Assembly: GCF_003314975.1 (NCBI RefSeq)
Contig: NZ_QNRF01000011.1
Span: forward strand, 1-64,000
Length of the DNA: 64,000 bases
Reading direction: 5' to 3'
Source: Marinomonas aquiplantarum
Lineage (GTDB): Bacteria; Pseudomonadota; Gammaproteobacteria; Pseudomonadales; Marinomonadaceae
The notes below the pieces were generated by a model. That model saw only the letters and a list, made by a program, of their open reading frames with translations, was not told the DNA's origin and did not search any database. The position numbers and the translations under genes were made by a program. Shown here one piece after another: positions 63,171 to 64,000 of this stretch; positions within the stretch are counted from its first letter, which is position 1; the number at the start of each line of letters is the position of its first letter.

Positions 63171-63875
63171 CTAACAAGGATTTTTTTCTATTTTTATCAT
63201 CATCTTGCTTAAATCAAAGCGTGAGATGAAAACTTGCCAATCTGCTGGCCTAACTGGTTGCTTAATATCAATTTGATGCAAAGGCACATTACGAAGATGC
63301 TCATAAGTATCGACCGAATAGCCCGTCAGCTTTTCAATACGCTGACTCGCTTGTTCCGCTCGAGCTTGTGAAGAATACAATCCAAGCGAAATACGATTTT
63401 TCATTTCAGCGCGATTAATCACAAAACTATCAATCGATTCACCAGCAAGGTCTTTTACAATTGCACTGGCTTTCTCCGGTGTTTCTGGTGCCGCGATGTA
63501 TAACCAAAACTTAGGACGCTTACCCGTAATTTCATTATCATCATAAGACCAGCCCATCTCAGCTAAGCCAGCTACGACTTCTTTCAGACTCGACTGATGT
63601 TCTATTTCCATACGAGGGCACAGAAGCGCCTCTTTTGCTTTCGTGTTGTTCTCTACAACCTTGTTTAACGCATCAACCAAGTCGTCATTTGACATCACAC
63701 CAGCATTATAATCCGCTTCCGTTACCGCAGGTGCTTCTGACAAGAGGTGAATTTTCTCGCTGACAGGCGGGCCATACACGCTTTCCCTGTTTTGTTCAGG
63801 TTGATCCTGAACAAAACTGTGCCAACTTAGAAAAGCGGCATTAAGTAATACAACAAATAGAAAAAGCCACTTCAT
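63171..63875 (-). CDS. SPOR-domain-like membrane protein
   Basis: A 234-residue protein with one N-terminal hydrophobic segment (about residues 2-18) and no cleavage signal, so it is probably anchored in the inner membrane with its bulk in the periplasm. Residues about 130-205 (FWLYIAAPETPEKASAIVKD, then SLGLYSSQARAEQASQRIEK) resemble a SPOR domain, which binds denuded peptidoglycan at the septum. It starts directly after the coaX stop (TAAATG), implying co-translation. The coaX-SPOR pairing is also known in Pseudomonas-type genomes. Confidence 0.75.
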   Translation of the reverse strand: MKWLFLFVVLLNAAFLSWHSFVQDQPEQNRESVYGPPVSEKIHLLSEAPAVTEADYNAGVMSNDDLVDALNKVVENNTKAKEALLCPRMEIEHQSSLKEVVAGLAEMGWSYDDNEITGKRPKFWLYIAAPETPEKASAIVKDLAGESIDSFVINRAEMKNRISLGLYSSQARAEQASQRIEKLTGYSVDTYEHLRNVPLHQIDIKQPVRPADWQVFISRFDLSKMMIKIEKNPC

Positions 63876-64000
63876 TTACTGCCTCTTTATTAACTCATCA
63901 CCAACTCGTTTAGCCCCTAGGGCCACTAAGTTTGGCTGATATTCCATTTCAATCTGCAAAGAATCCAGTAAAGCTCTACTGTCTCCTCCCGTCGCCACCC
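63876..64000 (-). CDS. coaX: type III pantothenate kinase, 3' end only
   Basis: The last ~41 codons of a gene entering from the right edge. The frame reads ATGGDSRALLD followed by PNLVALGAKRVGDEL and a TAA, matching the C-terminus of CoaX, which phosphorylates pantothenate in coenzyme A synthesis. The N-terminal ATPase motifs lie outside the window. Its stop touches the ATG of the SPOR-like gene. Confidence 0.85.
   Translation of the reverse strand, partial: VATGGDSRALLDSLQIEMEYQPNLVALGAKRVGDELIKRQ

Overview
The window is a stretch of gammaproteobacterial chromosome. Gene order, protein sequences, moderate-to-low GC and a 407-residue EF-Tu with an acidic insert suggest Marinomonas or a close relative in the Oceanospirillales. 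This is inferred from gene content and was not tested by a search. Almost everything is core housekeeping, much of it on the minus strand.

Layout: (1) 1-290: start of a 16S rRNA gene leaving the window to the left, with its leader and a strong stringent-type promoter. (2) 289-7651 (-): murJ, then ribF-ileS-lspA-fkpB-ispH, with rpsT (+) diverging from murJ. (3) 8216-11638 (-): rplU-rpmA, then obgE-proB-dgkA. (4) 11922-20789: ispB (+) convergent with an alpha/beta hydrolase (-), the fabA-fabB unsaturated fatty-acid pair (+), then two acyltransferases and an M16C metallopeptidase (-). (5) 20944-25664: smrA, a candidate small RNA or attenuated leader, an ORF lacking a normal start, and an accessory island with a short HTH protein and a two-gene SIR2-HerA module that resembles anti-phage defence systems. 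(6) 25665-30745: ssb and an MFS transporter (-) divergent from uvrA (+), with a LexA box in front of uvrA. (7) 30881-32406: an isolated cytoplasmic S41-like peptidase in AT-rich DNA, flanked by TTATCCAC (DnaA-box-like) motifs. (8) 32407-62625 (-): the translation/transcription supercluster. In transcription order this is tRNA-Trp-secE-nusG-rplKA-rplJL-rpoBC, rpsL-rpsG-fusA-tuf, the S10 operon, the spc operon with secY and rpmJ, and the alpha operon ending in rplQ. (9) 62666-63096: tRNA-Trp, Thr, Gly and Tyr; tufB, usually found between Thr and Trp, is absent. (10) 63171-64000 (-): a SPOR-like protein and the 3' end of coaX.

The genes work mainly in ribosome assembly and translation, transcription, envelope lipid and peptidoglycan synthesis, and DNA repair. 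The accessory parts are the SIR2-HerA island and the S41 gene. The least-described material is in the spacers: a perfect terminator-like hairpin in the rpsT leader, a long-range paired spacer between rpsN and rpsH, an extended rpsJ-rplC spacer, and the 112-nt candidate RNA upstream of smrA.
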